From assembly GCF_000381825.1 (NCBI RefSeq), contig NZ_KB907122.1:310001-374000 (forward strand): DNA of 64,000 bases, written 5' to 3'. Position 1 is the first letter of the stretch; every line of letters begins with the position of its first letter. Positions 17,316 to 27,254 of this stretch are shown here, piece after piece. The notes beneath the pieces are model-generated. The model worked only from the letters and a program-made list of their open reading frames with translations. It had not been told where the DNA came from and did no database searches. The translations under genes and the position numbers were made by a program. Source of the stretch: Thioalkalivibrio sp. ALJT. Its GTDB lineage: Bacteria > Pseudomonadota > Gammaproteobacteria > Ectothiorhodospirales > Ectothiorhodospiraceae.

Positions 17316-17344
17316 ATCTTCTAATATGGAGATGCTGGTGTCAA
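17316..17344 (-). promoter_or_regulatory. Promoter of the candidate small RNA
   Basis: Perfect -35 TTGACA (17344-17339) followed 17 bp later by GAAGAT (17321-17316), a weak -10 matching at the two most important positions. A start near 17309 is predicted. Confidence 0.4.
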
Positions 17345-17527
17345 CAGAAAAATGCAATGAAAGTCACACATTCACTCTGTCGCCACCAACCCACACCCTC
17401 GAAGACTTGCATACCGGAAAGACGCCCACCCAAGCGATCTATTCCCGAGTTCGAGTACAGTCGCCGGGGCGGCACTGATGAGTGCTCCCCGGCCCGAAAC
17501 CACGCCCTCATTTACGGATCCATCATT

Positions 17528-18208
17528 ATGCTTCGTCACCTGAGCCACCCCGTCACCCCATTGGCACAAAACGCCACCCTGATCTGGTGCGACGTTACCG
17601 GCGCCGGCGCCTGGGTCGACCCCGGCGCAGATGCCGCAGACCTGGCGCAGATCGCCCGCGAACAAGGCGTGCGCCTGGATAAGATTCTGTTGACCCATGG
17701 CCACCTGGACCATGTCGGCGCTACGGCCGAACTGGCCCGGGTGGCCGGCCTGCCGATCATCGGACCGCATCGCGCCGACGCTTTCTGGCTGGATCAGCTG
17801 CCGAATCAGGCGCGGGTCTTCGGGGTACCCGAGATCCCGCCCCTGACCCCGGACCAATGGCTGGAAGACGGCGACCGCGTCGAACTGGGCGAACTCACCC
17901 TGGACGTGCTGCACTGCCCCGGGCACACCCCGGGCCACGTGGTGTTCCACGAGCCCGCAAGCCGGCTGGCTCTGGTCGGCGATGTCCTCTTCCATGGCGC
18001 CATCGGCCGCAGCGACTTCCCCCACGGCAACGGCCGCGAACTGCTCGAATCCATCACCGGCAAGCTCTGGCCTCTGGGGGACGACACCCGTTTTGTCCCC
18101 GGTCACGGGCCGGAGTCCACCTTCGGAGCAGAACGCCGCAGCAATCCATTTGTCGGGGACGCGGCCCTCGCGGCTGGCGGTGCGCCCGGACGCGGCCGGT
18201 TCTATTAA
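17528..18208 (+). CDS. MBL-fold hydrolase, glyoxalase II-like (YcbL type)
   Basis: A 226-aa protein of the type II glyoxalase-like YcbL group, cytoplasmic. The dinuclear metal motif THGHLDH (about residues 56-62), a histidine in CPGHTPGHVV (about 136), an aspartate in VGDVLFHGAIGRSDF (about 157) and a final VPGHGPES histidine (about 196) are intact. YcbL proteins have glyoxalase II activity in some enterobacteria; exact substrate here is uncertain. ATG 17528 begins the family N-terminus; the ribosome site is weak. It may matter that gloB is not at its usual mltD/rnhA location in this window. Confidence 0.85.
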   Translation: MLRHLSHPVTPLAQNATLIWCDVTGAGAWVDPGADAADLAQIAREQGVRLDKILLTHGHLDHVGATAELARVAGLPIIGPHRADAFWLDQLPNQARVFGVPEIPPLTPDQWLEDGDRVELGELTLDVLHCPGHTPGHVVFHEPASRLALVGDVLFHGAIGRSDFPHGNGRELLESITGKLWPLGDDTRFVPGHGPESTFGAERRSNPFVGDAALAAGGAPGRGRFY

Positions 18209-18272
18209 CCCCGTCTGTTAGGGAGACGCTGGTTCATCCATGCGCCGCGAATGGGCCCCGGCCTGAACGAAG

Positions 18273-18295
18273 AAGGCCGCCCTGATGGCGGCCTT
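18273..18295. terminator. Bidirectional terminator hairpin
   Basis: Perfect 9-bp stem AAGGCCGCC/GGCGGCCTT with a 5-nt loop, between the convergent MBL hydrolase and htpX genes. Confidence 0.65.
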
Positions 18296-18326
18296 CCGAT
18301 ATCTGCCAGAGGCCCCGTTACCCGGT

Positions 18327-19214
18327 TCAGCCGTTGGCACGCAGCGACGCGATGCGCTGCTCGATCGGCGGGTGGCTCATGAACAGTTTCTTCAGCCCCT
18401 CGGCCATGCCCCCGCGGATACCGAACGCCGCCATCTGATCGGGCATGTCCACCTGGCGTCCGGAGGCACGCGCCAGCGACTCCAGCGCACCGATCATCTT
18501 GTCGCGTCCGGCCAGTTTCGCCCCGGCCTCGTCGGCGCGGAACTCGCGTTGACGCGAGAACCACATGACGATGATCGAGGCCAGGATCGCCAGGATGATC
18601 TCGGCGACGATGGTCGTGATCCAGAATGCCGGGCCATGGCCCGACTCGTTCTTGAAGACGACCCGATCGACGAAGTGCCCGATCACGCGCGCGAGGAAGA
18701 TCACGAAGGTGTTCACCACCCCCTGAATCAGTGCCAGCGTGACCATGTCGCCATTGGCCACGTGCCCGACCTCGTGGCCCAGCACGGCCTCGACCTCGCC
18801 CTGCCCCATGTTCTGCATCAGTCCGGTGCTGACCGCAACCAGTGCATTGTTCTTGCTCATGCCGGTAGCGAAGGCGTTCGGGTCCGGCGAGTCATAGATG
18901 CCCACCTCCGGCATGCCGATCCCGGCCTCACGCGCCTGGCGCTTGACGGTCTCCAGCAGCCACTGCTCGGTGGCGTTGCGCGGTTTGTCGATCACGTGGA
19001 CCTTCATCGTCTTCTTCGCCATCCACTTGGAGATGGCCAGCGAGATAAAGGAACCACCAAACCCGAATACCGCAGCAAAGATCAGCAGCGCATTCAGGTC
19101 GAGGTGAACCCCCTCGTCGTCGAGGATGCGCTCCACTCCCAGGATGCGCAGCGTAATGCTGAGCACGATGATGATGGCGAAGTTCGTCGCCAGAAACAAC
19201 GCAATACGTTTCAT
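18327..19214 (-). CDS. htpX: Membrane protease HtpX
   Basis: Inner-membrane zinc metalloprotease that degrades damaged membrane proteins alongside FtsH. 295 aa (E. coli 293) from ATG 19214 ([14 protein letters not shown]), chosen because AGGAAGG lies upstream and homologues start here. The HEVGH motif is residues 147-151, the third ligand glutamate lies in the REFRADE motif near residue 222. Four hydrophobic segments are visible (about 4-24, 40-60, 158-178, 193-213). A sigma-32-like promoter is found upstream. Confidence 0.96.
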   Translation of the reverse strand: MKRIALFLATNFAIIIVLSITLRILGVERILDDEGVHLDLNALLIFAAVFGFGGSFISLAISKWMAKKTMKVHVIDKPRNATEQWLLETVKRQAREAGIGMPEVGIYDSPDPNAFATGMSKNNALVAVSTGLMQNMGQGEVEAVLGHEVGHVANGDMVTLALIQGVVNTFVIFLARVIGHFVDRVVFKNESGHGPAFWITTIVAEIILAILASIIVMWFSRQREFRADEAGAKLAGRDKMIGALESLARASGRQVDMPDQMAAFGIRGGMAEGLKKLFMSHPPIEQRIASLRANG

Positions 19215-19259
19215 GAAGCCTTCCTGTACCCCATAGATATTCAATCAGGATGCGCTAAT

Positions 19260-19286
19260 ACTCGGGGCACTTTACTGGAATTCAAG
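19260..19286 (-). promoter_or_regulatory. Possible heat-shock promoter of htpX
   Basis: Minus strand CTTGAA (19286-19281), 13-bp spacer, then CCCCGAGT (19267-19260). The -35 is perfect for sigma-32 and the -10 keeps the CCCC core, but has GA in place of AT. htpX is heat-induced in E. coli, which supports the reading. Confidence 0.45.
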
Positions 19287-19321
19287 CGCCCCGGGAACAG
19301 ACCACGATTGCCGCTCCGGGT

Positions 19322-21583
19322 TCAGGCTGGCCGTACTTCCAGGCGATCCCCGTTCTGGTAGCCGCGCGGCAGCCGGCGCCCGCGGCGGGCGCGCGCGGCC
19401 ACATACGCCGCCCACTCGGCCGGGGCCAGCGCCTTGAAACGCTTGCCCGCATGCACGACCAGGGTGTCCTGTGGTCCCAGAACGGCCGCATCGAGCACCC
19501 GCTCGGTGCCGTCCTTCAGTGCTGCAGAAGGGATACCGATCAGCTTGTTGCCCTTGCCGCGCGCCAGTTCCGGGAGGTCAACGGCCGGGAACAACAGCAG
19601 GTAGCCGCGGGTGGTGACGACCGCGATGTGGTCCTCGTGCGGATTGCGCACCGGCGCCGGCTGCAGCACCGCGGACCCGTCGGGCACAGTGAGCACGTTC
19701 TTGCCCGCCTTCTGCCGGCCCAGCAGATCGCCAAGCTTCACGACGAAACCGTAGCCATGATCCGAGCCCAGCAGCCAGCGGTCCTCCTCCGCCCCGGTGG
19801 CCATGCCGACAAAATGTGCGCCCTCCGGCGGGTTCACGCGACCGGATAGCGGCTCACCCTGCCCGCGCGCGGACGGCAGGGTATGGGCGGGAATGGTATA
19901 GGTACGGCCGGTGGAGTCGATGAACACGACCGGCTGGTTGCTACGCCCGGTGACTGCGGCCTGGAAGGCATCCCCGGCCTTGTAGTTCAGACCGCGGGCA
20001 TCCACGTCGTGGCCCTTGGCCGCGCGCGCCCAGCCCTTCTCCGACAGCACAATGGTCAGCGGCTCGGTGGGCACCAGCGCGGATTCGTCCAGGGCCTGCG
20101 CGGCGGCGCGCTGGACCAGCGGCGAGCGGCGCTCGTCGCCATAGTCCGCGGCGTCTTTCTCGATCTCGCGGCGCACCTGGGTGCGCAGGCGGCGTTCGGA
20201 CCCCAGGGTCTTCTCCAGCTGGTCGCGCTCGCGGGCCAGTTCGTCCTGCTCGCCGCGGATCTTCATCTCCTCGAGCCTGGCCAGGTGGCGCAGCTTCAGT
20301 TCCAGGATCGCCTCGGCCTGGATATCGCTCAAGCCAAAGCGGCTCATCAGTTCGGGCTTGGGCTGGTCGTACTCGCGGATGATCGCGATCACCTCATCGA
20401 TGTTGAGATAAGCGGTCAGCAGGCCTTCCAGCACATGCAGCCGCGCCTGCACCTTTTCGAGGCGCCACTGCAGGCGCCGGCGCACGGTCTCGATGCGGAA
20501 GGTCAGCCATTCACTGAGCAGCCCGGCCAGGTCGCGCACCTGCGGGCGCCCGTCGAGGCCGATCACATTCATGTTCACGCGGTAGGTCTTTTCCAGATCC
20601 GTGGTCGCGAACAGGTGGGCCATCAGCGCCTCGACATCGACGCGGTTCGAGCGCGGGGTAATCACCAGACGGGTCGGGTGCTCGTGATCGGACTCGTCGC
20701 GCAGGTCCTCGACCATCGGCAGCTTCTTCGCGCGGATCTGGCTGGCGATCTGCTCCAGCAGCTTGGCCCCGGAGACCTGGTGCGGCAGCGCGGTGACCAC
20801 GATGTCGTCGCCTTCGCGTTCATAGCGCGCCCGCGCGCGGATCGAGCCCTGCCCGGTCTCGTAGACCCGCCGCAGCTCGGCGGGCGGGGAAATAATCTCG
20901 GCCTCGGTGGGAAAATCCGGCGCCGGCAGGTGCTCGCACAGCTCCGCCACCGTCGCCTTCGGGTGCTCCAGCAGGTGTACGCAGGCCGCGGCCACCTCGC
21001 GCAGGTTGTGCGGCGGGATGTCGGTGGCCATGCCCACGGCGATCCCGGAGCCACCGTTCAGCAGCACATTCGGAAGCCGGGCCGGTAACACCTTCGGCTC
21101 CTCCAGCGCGCCGTCGAAATTCGGCACCCAGTCCACGGTGCCCTGCCCCAGCTCGGACAACAGCAAGCGGGCGTAGCGCGACAGGCGCGACTCGGTGTAG
21201 CGCATCGCGGCGAAGGACTTGGGATCGTCCGGCGAACCCCAGTTGCCCTGGCCATCGACAAAGGGGTAGCGGTAGGAGAACGGCTGCGCCATCAGCACCA
21301 TCGCCTCGTAGCAGGCCGAGTCGCCATGCGGATGGAACTTGCCGAGCACGTCGCCAACGGTGCGCGCGGACTTCTTGTACTTGGCCGTGGCCGACAGCCC
21401 CAACTCGCTCATCGCGTAGATGATGCGGCGCTGCACGGGCTTGAGCCCGTCACCGATATGCGGCAGCGCTCGGTCCAGGATCACGTACATGGAATAGTCC
21501 AGGTACGCCTTCTCGGTGAAGTCCTTCAGCGGCAGCTGCTCGCTACTGCCGGGGAACAGACCCAGGGTCTCGGTATCGGTCAT
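19322..21583 (-). CDS. parC: DNA topoisomerase IV subunit A
   Basis: DNA-cleaving subunit of topoisomerase IV, which decatenates daughter chromosomes. 753 aa, as in E. coli. The catalytic tyrosine lies in [12 protein letters not shown] (about residue 122), and the quinolone-determining region reads [12 protein letters not shown], that is with the drug-sensitive Ser and Glu. The C-terminal part is a ParC-type incomplete beta-pinwheel, with no GyrA box, which separates it from gyrA. parE is not in the window. It ends 107 bp before the htpX start and both may share transcription. Confidence 0.96.
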   Translation of the reverse strand: MTDTETLGLFPGSSEQLPLKDFTEKAYLDYSMYVILDRALPHIGDGLKPVQRRIIYAMSELGLSATAKYKKSARTVGDVLGKFHPHGDSACYEAMVLMAQPFSYRYPFVDGQGNWGSPDDPKSFAAMRYTESRLSRYARLLLSELGQGTVDWVPNFDGALEEPKVLPARLPNVLLNGGSGIAVGMATDIPPHNLREVAAACVHLLEHPKATVAELCEHLPAPDFPTEAEIISPPAELRRVYETGQGSIRARARYEREGDDIVVTALPHQVSGAKLLEQIASQIRAKKLPMVEDLRDESDHEHPTRLVITPRSNRVDVEALMAHLFATTDLEKTYRVNMNVIGLDGRPQVRDLAGLLSEWLTFRIETVRRRLQWRLEKVQARLHVLEGLLTAYLNIDEVIAIIREYDQPKPELMSRFGLSDIQAEAILELKLRHLARLEEMKIRGEQDELARERDQLEKTLGSERRLRTQVRREIEKDAADYGDERRSPLVQRAAAQALDESALVPTEPLTIVLSEKGWARAAKGHDVDARGLNYKAGDAFQAAVTGRSNQPVVFIDSTGRTYTIPAHTLPSARGQGEPLSGRVNPPEGAHFVGMATGAEEDRWLLGSDHGYGFVVKLGDLLGRQKAGKNVLTVPDGSAVLQPAPVRNPHEDHIAVVTTRGYLLLFPAVDLPELARGKGNKLIGIPSAALKDGTERVLDAAVLGPQDTLVVHAGKRFKALAPAEWAAYVAARARRGRRLPRGYQNGDRLEVRPA

Positions 21584-21719
21584 CGGCGGTCTCGCGGACG
21601 TGGATAAGCCGGGCTTTCATGCCGGGCCCGGCCCGCGTACTGTAGCGGGCAAGCGCCGGGCATTCCACGGCGCGGCGGCCAAACGCAATACCGGATCGCA
21701 GCAACGGAGGAGCCCGCTC

Positions 21720-23141
21720 GTGCCGGATACAGGCTGGATCGCCAGTATCACTGCGGCTGCCGTCTTCGTCTTCGCGGCGGCCAGCGCCGTGCACGCCCTG
21801 CTGCAGCGCCGCGATACCGGCACCATCATCGCCTGGGTCGGACTGATCGTGCTGCTGCCCCTGGCCGGTTCCCTGCTCTACTGGCTGTTTGGCGTCAATC
21901 GCATCCGGCGCCGCGCCCACGCGTTGCGCGCCGGCTACCTGATCACCGACCCCAGCCTCGAGCACACCACCCGGATCGAGCCCCCGGCGCGCTGGGCGCG
22001 CCTGCTGCGAGCCGGGGACCAGCTGAGCCCGTTCCGTCTGACCGGCGGCAACGCCATCGACCCCCTGTTCGACGGTGATCGCGCCTATGCGCGCATGCTG
22101 GACGCGATCGACAACGCCCGCGACAGCATCGCTCTGGCCACCTATATCTTCGACTGCGACCCGGTGGGCGAACGCTTCATCACATGCCTGCATCAGGCCC
22201 GGGACCGCGGCGTGCAAGTGCGTGTCCTGATCGACGCCATCGGCGCTCGCTACAGCCGGCGCAATACCCTCCGCCGGCTGCGCCGCGCCGGGATCCCGGC
22301 TGCGACCTTCATGCCGGTTCACCTGCCCCGCAGCCTCGCCGCCTTCAATCTGCGCAATCACCGCAAGATGCTGGTGGTCGACGGCCAGCGCGCGTTCACC
22401 GGGGGCATGAACATCCGTCGCGGACACAGCCATGCCGACCCCGGCCGACACCCCGTCCAGGATCTCCACTTCGAGTTGCGAGGCCCTGCCTGCGCCCAGC
22501 TGCAGCGCGTATTCGGGGAGGACTGGCTGTTCGCCACCGGCGAGCGCCTGAACGGGTCGAAATGGTTCCCGGAGACCCTCGCTGCCGCGGGGGCAAGGGC
22601 CTGCCGCGGTCTGCCGGATGGCCCGGACGAGGACTTCGAGGTCCTCCATTTCACGTTGCAGGTGGCGCTGGCCGAGGCCCGCGAGCAGGTCACCATCGCG
22701 ACCCCGTACTTCCTGCCCGGCGTCGCCCTGACCGGAGCCCTCAAGGCCGCGGCCCTGCGCGGGGTGCAAGTGGACATCCTGATACCGGCGCGCAGCAACC
22801 TGCGTCTGGTGGAATGGGCCAGCCGTCCGCAACAGGCCGAGCTGCTGGAACGTGGCTGCCGACTGTGGCTCACGCCCGAGCCCTTCAATCATTCCAAGCT
22901 CATGCTGGTCGACCGGGAATGGGCCCTGGTCGGGTCGGCCAACTGGGACCCGCGCAGCCTGCGCCTGAACTTCGAGTTCAATCTGGAATGCCTGGATCGC
23001 GGTCTCGGCGCGGAGCTCGCACGCTGGGCCGACGACCTGCGCGCACAGGCTCACCCCCTGACGCTCGAAGAGGTGCGCGCGCGACCGTTGCTCGGCCAGC
23101 TACGCGACGGCGCCGCGCGCCTGTTAACGCCTTACCTGTGA
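21720..23141 (+). CDS. cls: Cardiolipin synthase (phospholipase D family)
   Basis: Condenses two phosphatidylglycerols to cardiolipin at the inner membrane. 473 aa with two N-terminal membrane segments (about 5-25 and 38-58) and two PLD HKD motifs: NHRKMLVVD with GGMN (about residue 213) and NHSKLMLVD with GSANWDPRSL (about 390). The GTG at 21720 is chosen because GGAGGAG lies 9 nt upstream. It is divergent from parC. The DUF3293 gene starts within 12 bp of its stop. Confidence 0.93.
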   Translation: MPDTGWIASITAAAVFVFAAASAVHALLQRRDTGTIIAWVGLIVLLPLAGSLLYWLFGVNRIRRRAHALRAGYLITDPSLEHTTRIEPPARWARLLRAGDQLSPFRLTGGNAIDPLFDGDRAYARMLDAIDNARDSIALATYIFDCDPVGERFITCLHQARDRGVQVRVLIDAIGARYSRRNTLRRLRRAGIPAATFMPVHLPRSLAAFNLRNHRKMLVVDGQRAFTGGMNIRRGHSHADPGRHPVQDLHFELRGPACAQLQRVFGEDWLFATGERLNGSKWFPETLAAAGARACRGLPDGPDEDFEVLHFTLQVALAEAREQVTIATPYFLPGVALTGALKAAALRGVQVDILIPARSNLRLVEWASRPQQAELLERGCRLWLTPEPFNHSKLMLVDREWALVGSANWDPRSLRLNFEFNLECLDRGLGAELARWADDLRAQAHPLTLEEVRARPLLGQLRDGAARLLTPYL

Positions 23142-23153
23142 GGTGACATGGAC

Positions 23154-23702
23154 ATGGCAACCCGCGAAACCCGCCATAGCCAGCCGATCCTTCCAGGGGG
23201 CGACCACAACTCCGGCAGCCGGCACACCGCATCCCCACAACCGCCGCCGCGGCGCACCCCGGCACTGGAACAGGCCTATCGCGCCGCCGACTACGAACTG
23301 ACGACTGCAACCGGGCGTCACCTGTTCCACGTCGACCAGCCCGCGCCGGCTGTCGCGGCCTGGATGCGCCACCATGGCCTGCACCGGCTGGTGATCCTGA
23401 CCGCCTGCAACCCCGGCAGCCAGCCCATGAGCGCCACGGCCAACGCCCACCGCCAGCGCCAGCTGGAGGCCGCCGTCCGCGACCGGGGACTGGCGGCCTG
23501 GCCCGCCTGCAATCGCGACCCGCAGGGACACTGGCCCGACGAGCCGGGGCTCGCCATCGCCGAACTTCCCGACGCGCTGCTTGCCACCTGGCTGACAGAC
23601 TTCGGGCAGAACGCGGCGCTGATGCTGGAACCGCCGGCTGCGCCACGGCTCGTCTGGCACCCGGCACTGGGCCGGGGCAGACGTAACGCCAGGTCAGATT
23701 GA
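23154..23702 (+). CDS. DUF3293 protein
   Basis: A 182-aa cytoplasmic protein of unknown function. The DUF3293 core is clear: AYRAADYEL, ITACNPGSQPMSATANAHR-like block (around residues 85-105), and the GHWPDEPGLAI and FGQNAALM motifs. Two in-frame ATGs are possible (23148 and 23154); the second gives a 7-nt spacing to the GAGGTGA ribosome site that overlaps the cls stop. Cotranscription with cls is likely. The N-terminal 35 residues are low-complexity. Confidence 0.82.
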   Translation: MATRETRHSQPILPGGDHNSGSRHTASPQPPPRRTPALEQAYRAADYELTTATGRHLFHVDQPAPAVAAWMRHHGLHRLVILTACNPGSQPMSATANAHRQRQLEAAVRDRGLAAWPACNRDPQGHWPDEPGLAIAELPDALLATWLTDFGQNAALMLEPPAAPRLVWHPALGRGRRNARSD

Positions 23703-23729
23703 ATCACGCCCGTACGCAGGCACCCCGAA

Positions 23730-23745
23730 CCGGGGCGAGCCCCGG
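23730..23745. terminator. Hairpin between convergent genes
   Basis: CCGGGGC-GA-GCCCCGG, a perfect 7-bp stem with a two-base loop, between the DUF3293 stop and the convergent CopD-like stop. No T-run is present. Confidence 0.4.
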
Positions 23746-23772
23746 CATTCGCAACGGCGACGAAAGATCCGC

Positions 23773-24240
23773 TTACAGGGGCAGACGACCACCCGCGGCG
23801 ACCGCGATGGTCACCAGGCCAATCACCGTATTGATCCCGACCAGGATGCGAATCTGGCCCAGCCGCCGCAGTCCCTCGGCGGCGTTATCCGCCGCAATCG
23901 CCTGACGCATGCGGCGGAACGGAGCGAAAAACACGTGGGCAAAAATGGCCATCATGACCAGCCCCAGCAGCAACATGGTATGCACGCTGGGGTGCACGCC
24001 CCCCATGCCGCTGAATACCCCGAAGATGATGTAGAACCCGGTCGCCAGGATCACCAGCACCGAAACCCAGACCCAGGGGAAGAAGCGCGCGAACACCCCC
24101 TCCCAGAGCTTCAGCCGGGCCATCCCCTCAAGCTGCTGCCCCGCCACCGGGCGCAGGAACATGTAGGCGAAGAACATGCCGCCCACCCAGATCACCACCG
24201 CCAGTACATGCAGCACGTTCGCCAGTGCGTATCCCGTCAT
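23773..24240 (-). CDS. CopD-family integral membrane protein
   Basis: A 155-aa protein with four predicted membrane helices (about 5-27, 50-72, 82-103, 130-150). The first carries the family pattern LHVLAVVIWVGGMFF. CopD-family proteins are associated with copper uptake or heme-binding, but most short stand-alone members have no assigned role. ATG 24240 is chosen over longer upstream frame because AGGAAGCAGG precedes it and the hydrophobic N-terminus starts here. It is divergent from ridA, with 150 bp between. Confidence 0.78.
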   Translation of the reverse strand: MTGYALANVLHVLAVVIWVGGMFFAYMFLRPVAGQQLEGMARLKLWEGVFARFFPWVWVSVLVILATGFYIIFGVFSGMGGVHPSVHTMLLLGLVMMAIFAHVFFAPFRRMRQAIAADNAAEGLRRLGQIRILVGINTVIGLVTIAVAAGGRLPL

Positions 24241-24390
24241 TACCTGCTTCCTCTGTGTCGTTGTCCGTGAGCCGCGCAGTGTATCCATCCGCGCCCTGTT
24301 CTGCCGAGTCTGCGGGCACCCCACAGCGGCGCCCGGATCAGTAGAATAACGCCAGCCTCGACAATCCATTCGGCCGAACAAGGAGCCCGC

Positions 24391-24780
24391 ATGACCCGCG
24401 AGATCATCCAGACCGAAAACGCCCCGGCCGCCATCGGCCCGTATTCCCAGGCCGTGCATGCCGGCGACACGCTGTACCTGTCAGGCCAGATCCCGCTGGA
24501 CCCGACCACCATGGAGCTTGTCGGTGGCGGCATTGAGAATCAGATCCGCCAGGTGTTCACCAACCTGCAGGCCGTCCTCGAAGCGGCCGGGGCGAGCACG
24601 GCTGACATCGCCAAGCTGAATATCTTCCTGACCGACCTCAGTCACTTCCCGCTGGTCAACGAGATCATGACCGAGGTCTTTGGCGAGCCCTACCCCGCAC
24701 GCGCCGCGATCGGCGTGGCCGCCCTCCCCAAGGGCGCCCAGGTGGAGATGGACGCCATTGCCTACTGCCCGCGCGGCTGA
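24391..24780 (+). CDS. ridA: RidA family enamine/imine deaminase
   Basis: Hydrolyses the reactive 2-aminoacrylate/imine intermediates released by PLP enzymes such as IlvA, which is also encoded in this window. 129 aa, the family length. The signature IGPYSQAV is at the N-terminus, the carboxylate-binding arginine is in [13 protein letters not shown] (about residue 104), and the acidic residue in VEMDAIA (about 120) is present. AAGGAG stands 5-6 nt before ATG 24391. recG starts 22 bp downstream. Confidence 0.95.
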   Translation: MTREIIQTENAPAAIGPYSQAVHAGDTLYLSGQIPLDPTTMELVGGGIENQIRQVFTNLQAVLEAAGASTADIAKLNIFLTDLSHFPLVNEIMTEVFGEPYPARAAIGVAALPKGAQVEMDAIAYCPRG

Positions 24781-24802
24781 ACACGCCACGCGGACCGCAT
24801 CG

Positions 24803-26866
24803 GTGGACCTGCAGGCCCCGCTGACTACGCTGAAGGGGGTGGGTCCGGCCGTGGCCGAGCGCCTTGAGCGCCTCGGTCTGCGGCAGGCGAGGGACCTGCT
24901 GTTTCACCTGCCACTCCGGTTCGAGGATCGCACTCGACTGACCCCGCTTGCGGCACTGCGCCCGGGCCAGGCCGCCCTGTTCGACGGGCGCGTTACCCAT
25001 GCCGAAGTGGTTCATCGCCGCCGGCGCATGCTGGTGGTGACACTGGCCGACGACCGGGCGCAAATCCTGCTGCGTTTCTTCCACTTCGGGGCCAACCAGC
25101 AGCGACGCCTGAGCCCGGGTACGCGCATCCGCGCCTTTGGCGAACCCCGCGGCGTACCGGGCGCGCTGGAATGCGTGCACCCGGAGGTGCAGACCGTGGG
25201 GAACACCCCGCCCGCGCTGGAATCACACCTGACCCCCATCTACCCCGCGGCCGAGGGCCTCTCGCAAAACCTGCTGCGCCGGTTGGTGGCACATGCCCTG
25301 CCCGGGATGCAGGCCCTGCCAGATCTGCTGCCCGAACTGTCCCGGCAGGGCCTGCCGGGACTGCATCCCGCGCTGGAACAGCTGCACCATCCCCCGGCGC
25401 AGAGCGATACCCGGGACGCGCCGGAACCAGCGGAGCCGCGCAGCCCGGCGCGCACCCGCCTGGCTCTGGAGGAACTCTGCGCCCACCAGCTGGCACGCAT
25501 TCAGCACAGTCGAACACCACGGGATCGGCGCAGCGCCCCGGTCATCCGGCCGCCCGGAGCCCTGTGGCAACGGCTGCGCCAGCAGCTGCCCTTCAAGCCG
25601 ACTGGCGCACAGGAACGTGTGACCGCCGAGATCCTCGCCGACCTGGCGCAACCGCAGCCGATGAACCGGCTGGTGCAGGGCGATGTGGGCTCGGGCAAGA
25701 CCCTGGTCGCGGTGGCGGCCACACTGGCGGCGGTGGAGGCCGGCTACCAGGTCGCCTTCATGGCCCCGACCGAACTGCTGGCGCGCCAGCACGGGCGCAA
25801 CCTCGCCCAGTGGCTGGAGCCGCTGGGCGTCTCCATCGCCTGGCTGGGGGGCCGTCAGACCGCGAACGAGCGCGGTCAACTGCTCGCCGAGCTGGCCGAC
25901 GGCCAGCGCCAGGTCGCGATTGGCACCCACGCCCTGTTCCAGGAAGAGGTTCGCTTCCACCGTCTGGGACTGGCCATCATCGACGAGCAGCACCGCTTCG
26001 GAGTCCACCAGCGCATGGCCCTCCGCGACAAGGGCAATGGCTGGATGCCTCACCAGCTGATCATGACCGCAACCCCGATCCCGCGCACCCTCGCCATGGC
26101 CCTGTACGCGGAACTCGCCAGCTCGGTGATCGACGAACGCCCCCCTGGCCGCAGCCCCGTGCGCACCGCACTGATCAGCCACGAGCGCCGGGACGAGGTC
26201 ATCGAGCGCATCCGCGCTGCCTGCGGTGCCGGTACCCAGGCCTACTGGGTCTGCCCGCTGGTAGAGGAATCGGAACAGCTGGAGGCGGAGTCCGCCGAGG
26301 CCACGGCCGAGCGCCTGCGCGCGGCACTCCCCGAACTGAGCATCGGCCTGGCGCACGGGCGCATGAAGGGCCGCGAACGCGATGCCGTGATGGAGCACTT
26401 CCGTGCCGGTGGCATTGATCTGCTGGTGGCCACCACGGTGATCGAGGTCGGTGTCGATGTACCCAATGCAAGCCTGATGATCATCGAGAATGCGGAACGC
26501 ATGGGCCTGTCACAGCTGCACCAGCTACGGGGTCGGGTCGGGCGCGGCAATACCGCCTCCGCCTGCGTACTGCTGTACCGCCCGCCACTGGGCGACACCG
26601 CCCGCGAGCGCCTGGAGGCCATGCGTCGCACCAACGATGGCTTCGAGATCGCCGAGGTCGACCTGAAGCTGCGTGGCCCGGGGGAACTGCTGGGCACACG
26701 CCAGACCGGCGATCGCAGCTTCCGCGTCGCCGACTGGGCTCGCGATCAGGATCTCCTGGACGCGGCCACCCGGCTCGCGTTGCAGGTCGAAAGCGACACG
26801 CCCCGTGCCACCGCCCTGATCGAGCGCTGGCTGGGCAGCGCCACCCGCTACGCCACCGTGGGATAA
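24803..26866 (+). CDS. recG: ATP-dependent DNA helicase RecG
   Basis: Branch-migrating helicase that remodels stalled forks and R-loops. Starting with GTG 24803 (VDLQAPLTTLKGVGP) gives 687 aa (E. coli 693). N-terminal wedge/OB domain about residues 1-240, then helicase motifs: Walker A QGDVGSGKT (about 292), DEQHRFGVHQR (DExH-like, about 395), TATPIPRTLA, and the C-terminal LRGRVGRG with the TRG-like hairpin following. The ribosome site before the GTG is weak (GCGGA), so the start is the least certain part. Overlapped frames upstream lie within ridA. ridA-recG adjacency suggests one transcript. Confidence 0.95.
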   Translation: MDLQAPLTTLKGVGPAVAERLERLGLRQARDLLFHLPLRFEDRTRLTPLAALRPGQAALFDGRVTHAEVVHRRRRMLVVTLADDRAQILLRFFHFGANQQRRLSPGTRIRAFGEPRGVPGALECVHPEVQTVGNTPPALESHLTPIYPAAEGLSQNLLRRLVAHALPGMQALPDLLPELSRQGLPGLHPALEQLHHPPAQSDTRDAPEPAEPRSPARTRLALEELCAHQLARIQHSRTPRDRRSAPVIRPPGALWQRLRQQLPFKPTGAQERVTAEILADLAQPQPMNRLVQGDVGSGKTLVAVAATLAAVEAGYQVAFMAPTELLARQHGRNLAQWLEPLGVSIAWLGGRQTANERGQLLAELADGQRQVAIGTHALFQEEVRFHRLGLAIIDEQHRFGVHQRMALRDKGNGWMPHQLIMTATPIPRTLAMALYAELASSVIDERPPGRSPVRTALISHERRDEVIERIRAACGAGTQAYWVCPLVEESEQLEAESAEATAERLRAALPELSIGLAHGRMKGRERDAVMEHFRAGGIDLLVATTVIEVGVDVPNASLMIIENAERMGLSQLHQLRGRVGRGNTASACVLLYRPPLGDTARERLEAMRRTNDGFEIAEVDLKLRGPGELLGTRQTGDRSFRVADWARDQDLLDAATRLALQVESDTPRATALIERWLGSATRYATVG

Positions 26867-27254
26867 CCGATAAGGCGATCGCACCACGCAGGCAGCAAAG
26901 GAAGACCTGATTCGCAACGACGTTCAGCCCGTCCCGGGGATGGTTTGCACCCGGGCCGGCACCCCGCCACCACTGTGACAGGGTGCGGTTGAACGTAGCG
27001 AAACGCACCGTGCCCGATTGGCGCAGCGCCCTCGACGGGATTCGCTGGGCGCATCCCATCCTGCGCCCCGAGGTGTGGCGAACGCTCGTCGCCAACCCAG
27101 AAGGCAAAAGCAGCAACAGGCAGACGGGAAGATTGGCAGGGGTTGAGGGCAGTGCGATTACCCCGGAATGCTCAACACGAATCTCGTCCTGTCTCCCCAC
27201 CTTCCTGTGAAGCGCTGTTGACCGCTCTGGCGCGCCGCGCCCCGGGCCGCGGAA
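26867..27254. other. 388-bp intergenic region with a REP-like hairpin
   Basis: Lies between convergent recG and the DJ-1 gene. Bases 26981-27009 form an imperfect hairpin of the kind GGTGCGgTT...GAAaCGCACC, which resembles the widespread REP-like sequence of gammaproteobacteria. Near 27190-27225 is a CTTCCTGTGAA...TTGACC stretch also found, decayed, near 44230 and 49235. The 75-codon open frame here has no ribosome site or recognisable product. Confidence 0.45.

Noticed and set aside
26983-27210. 75-codon frame between recG and the DJ-1 gene
   Set aside because: Begins in a REP-like hairpin, without ribosome site or homologous product.
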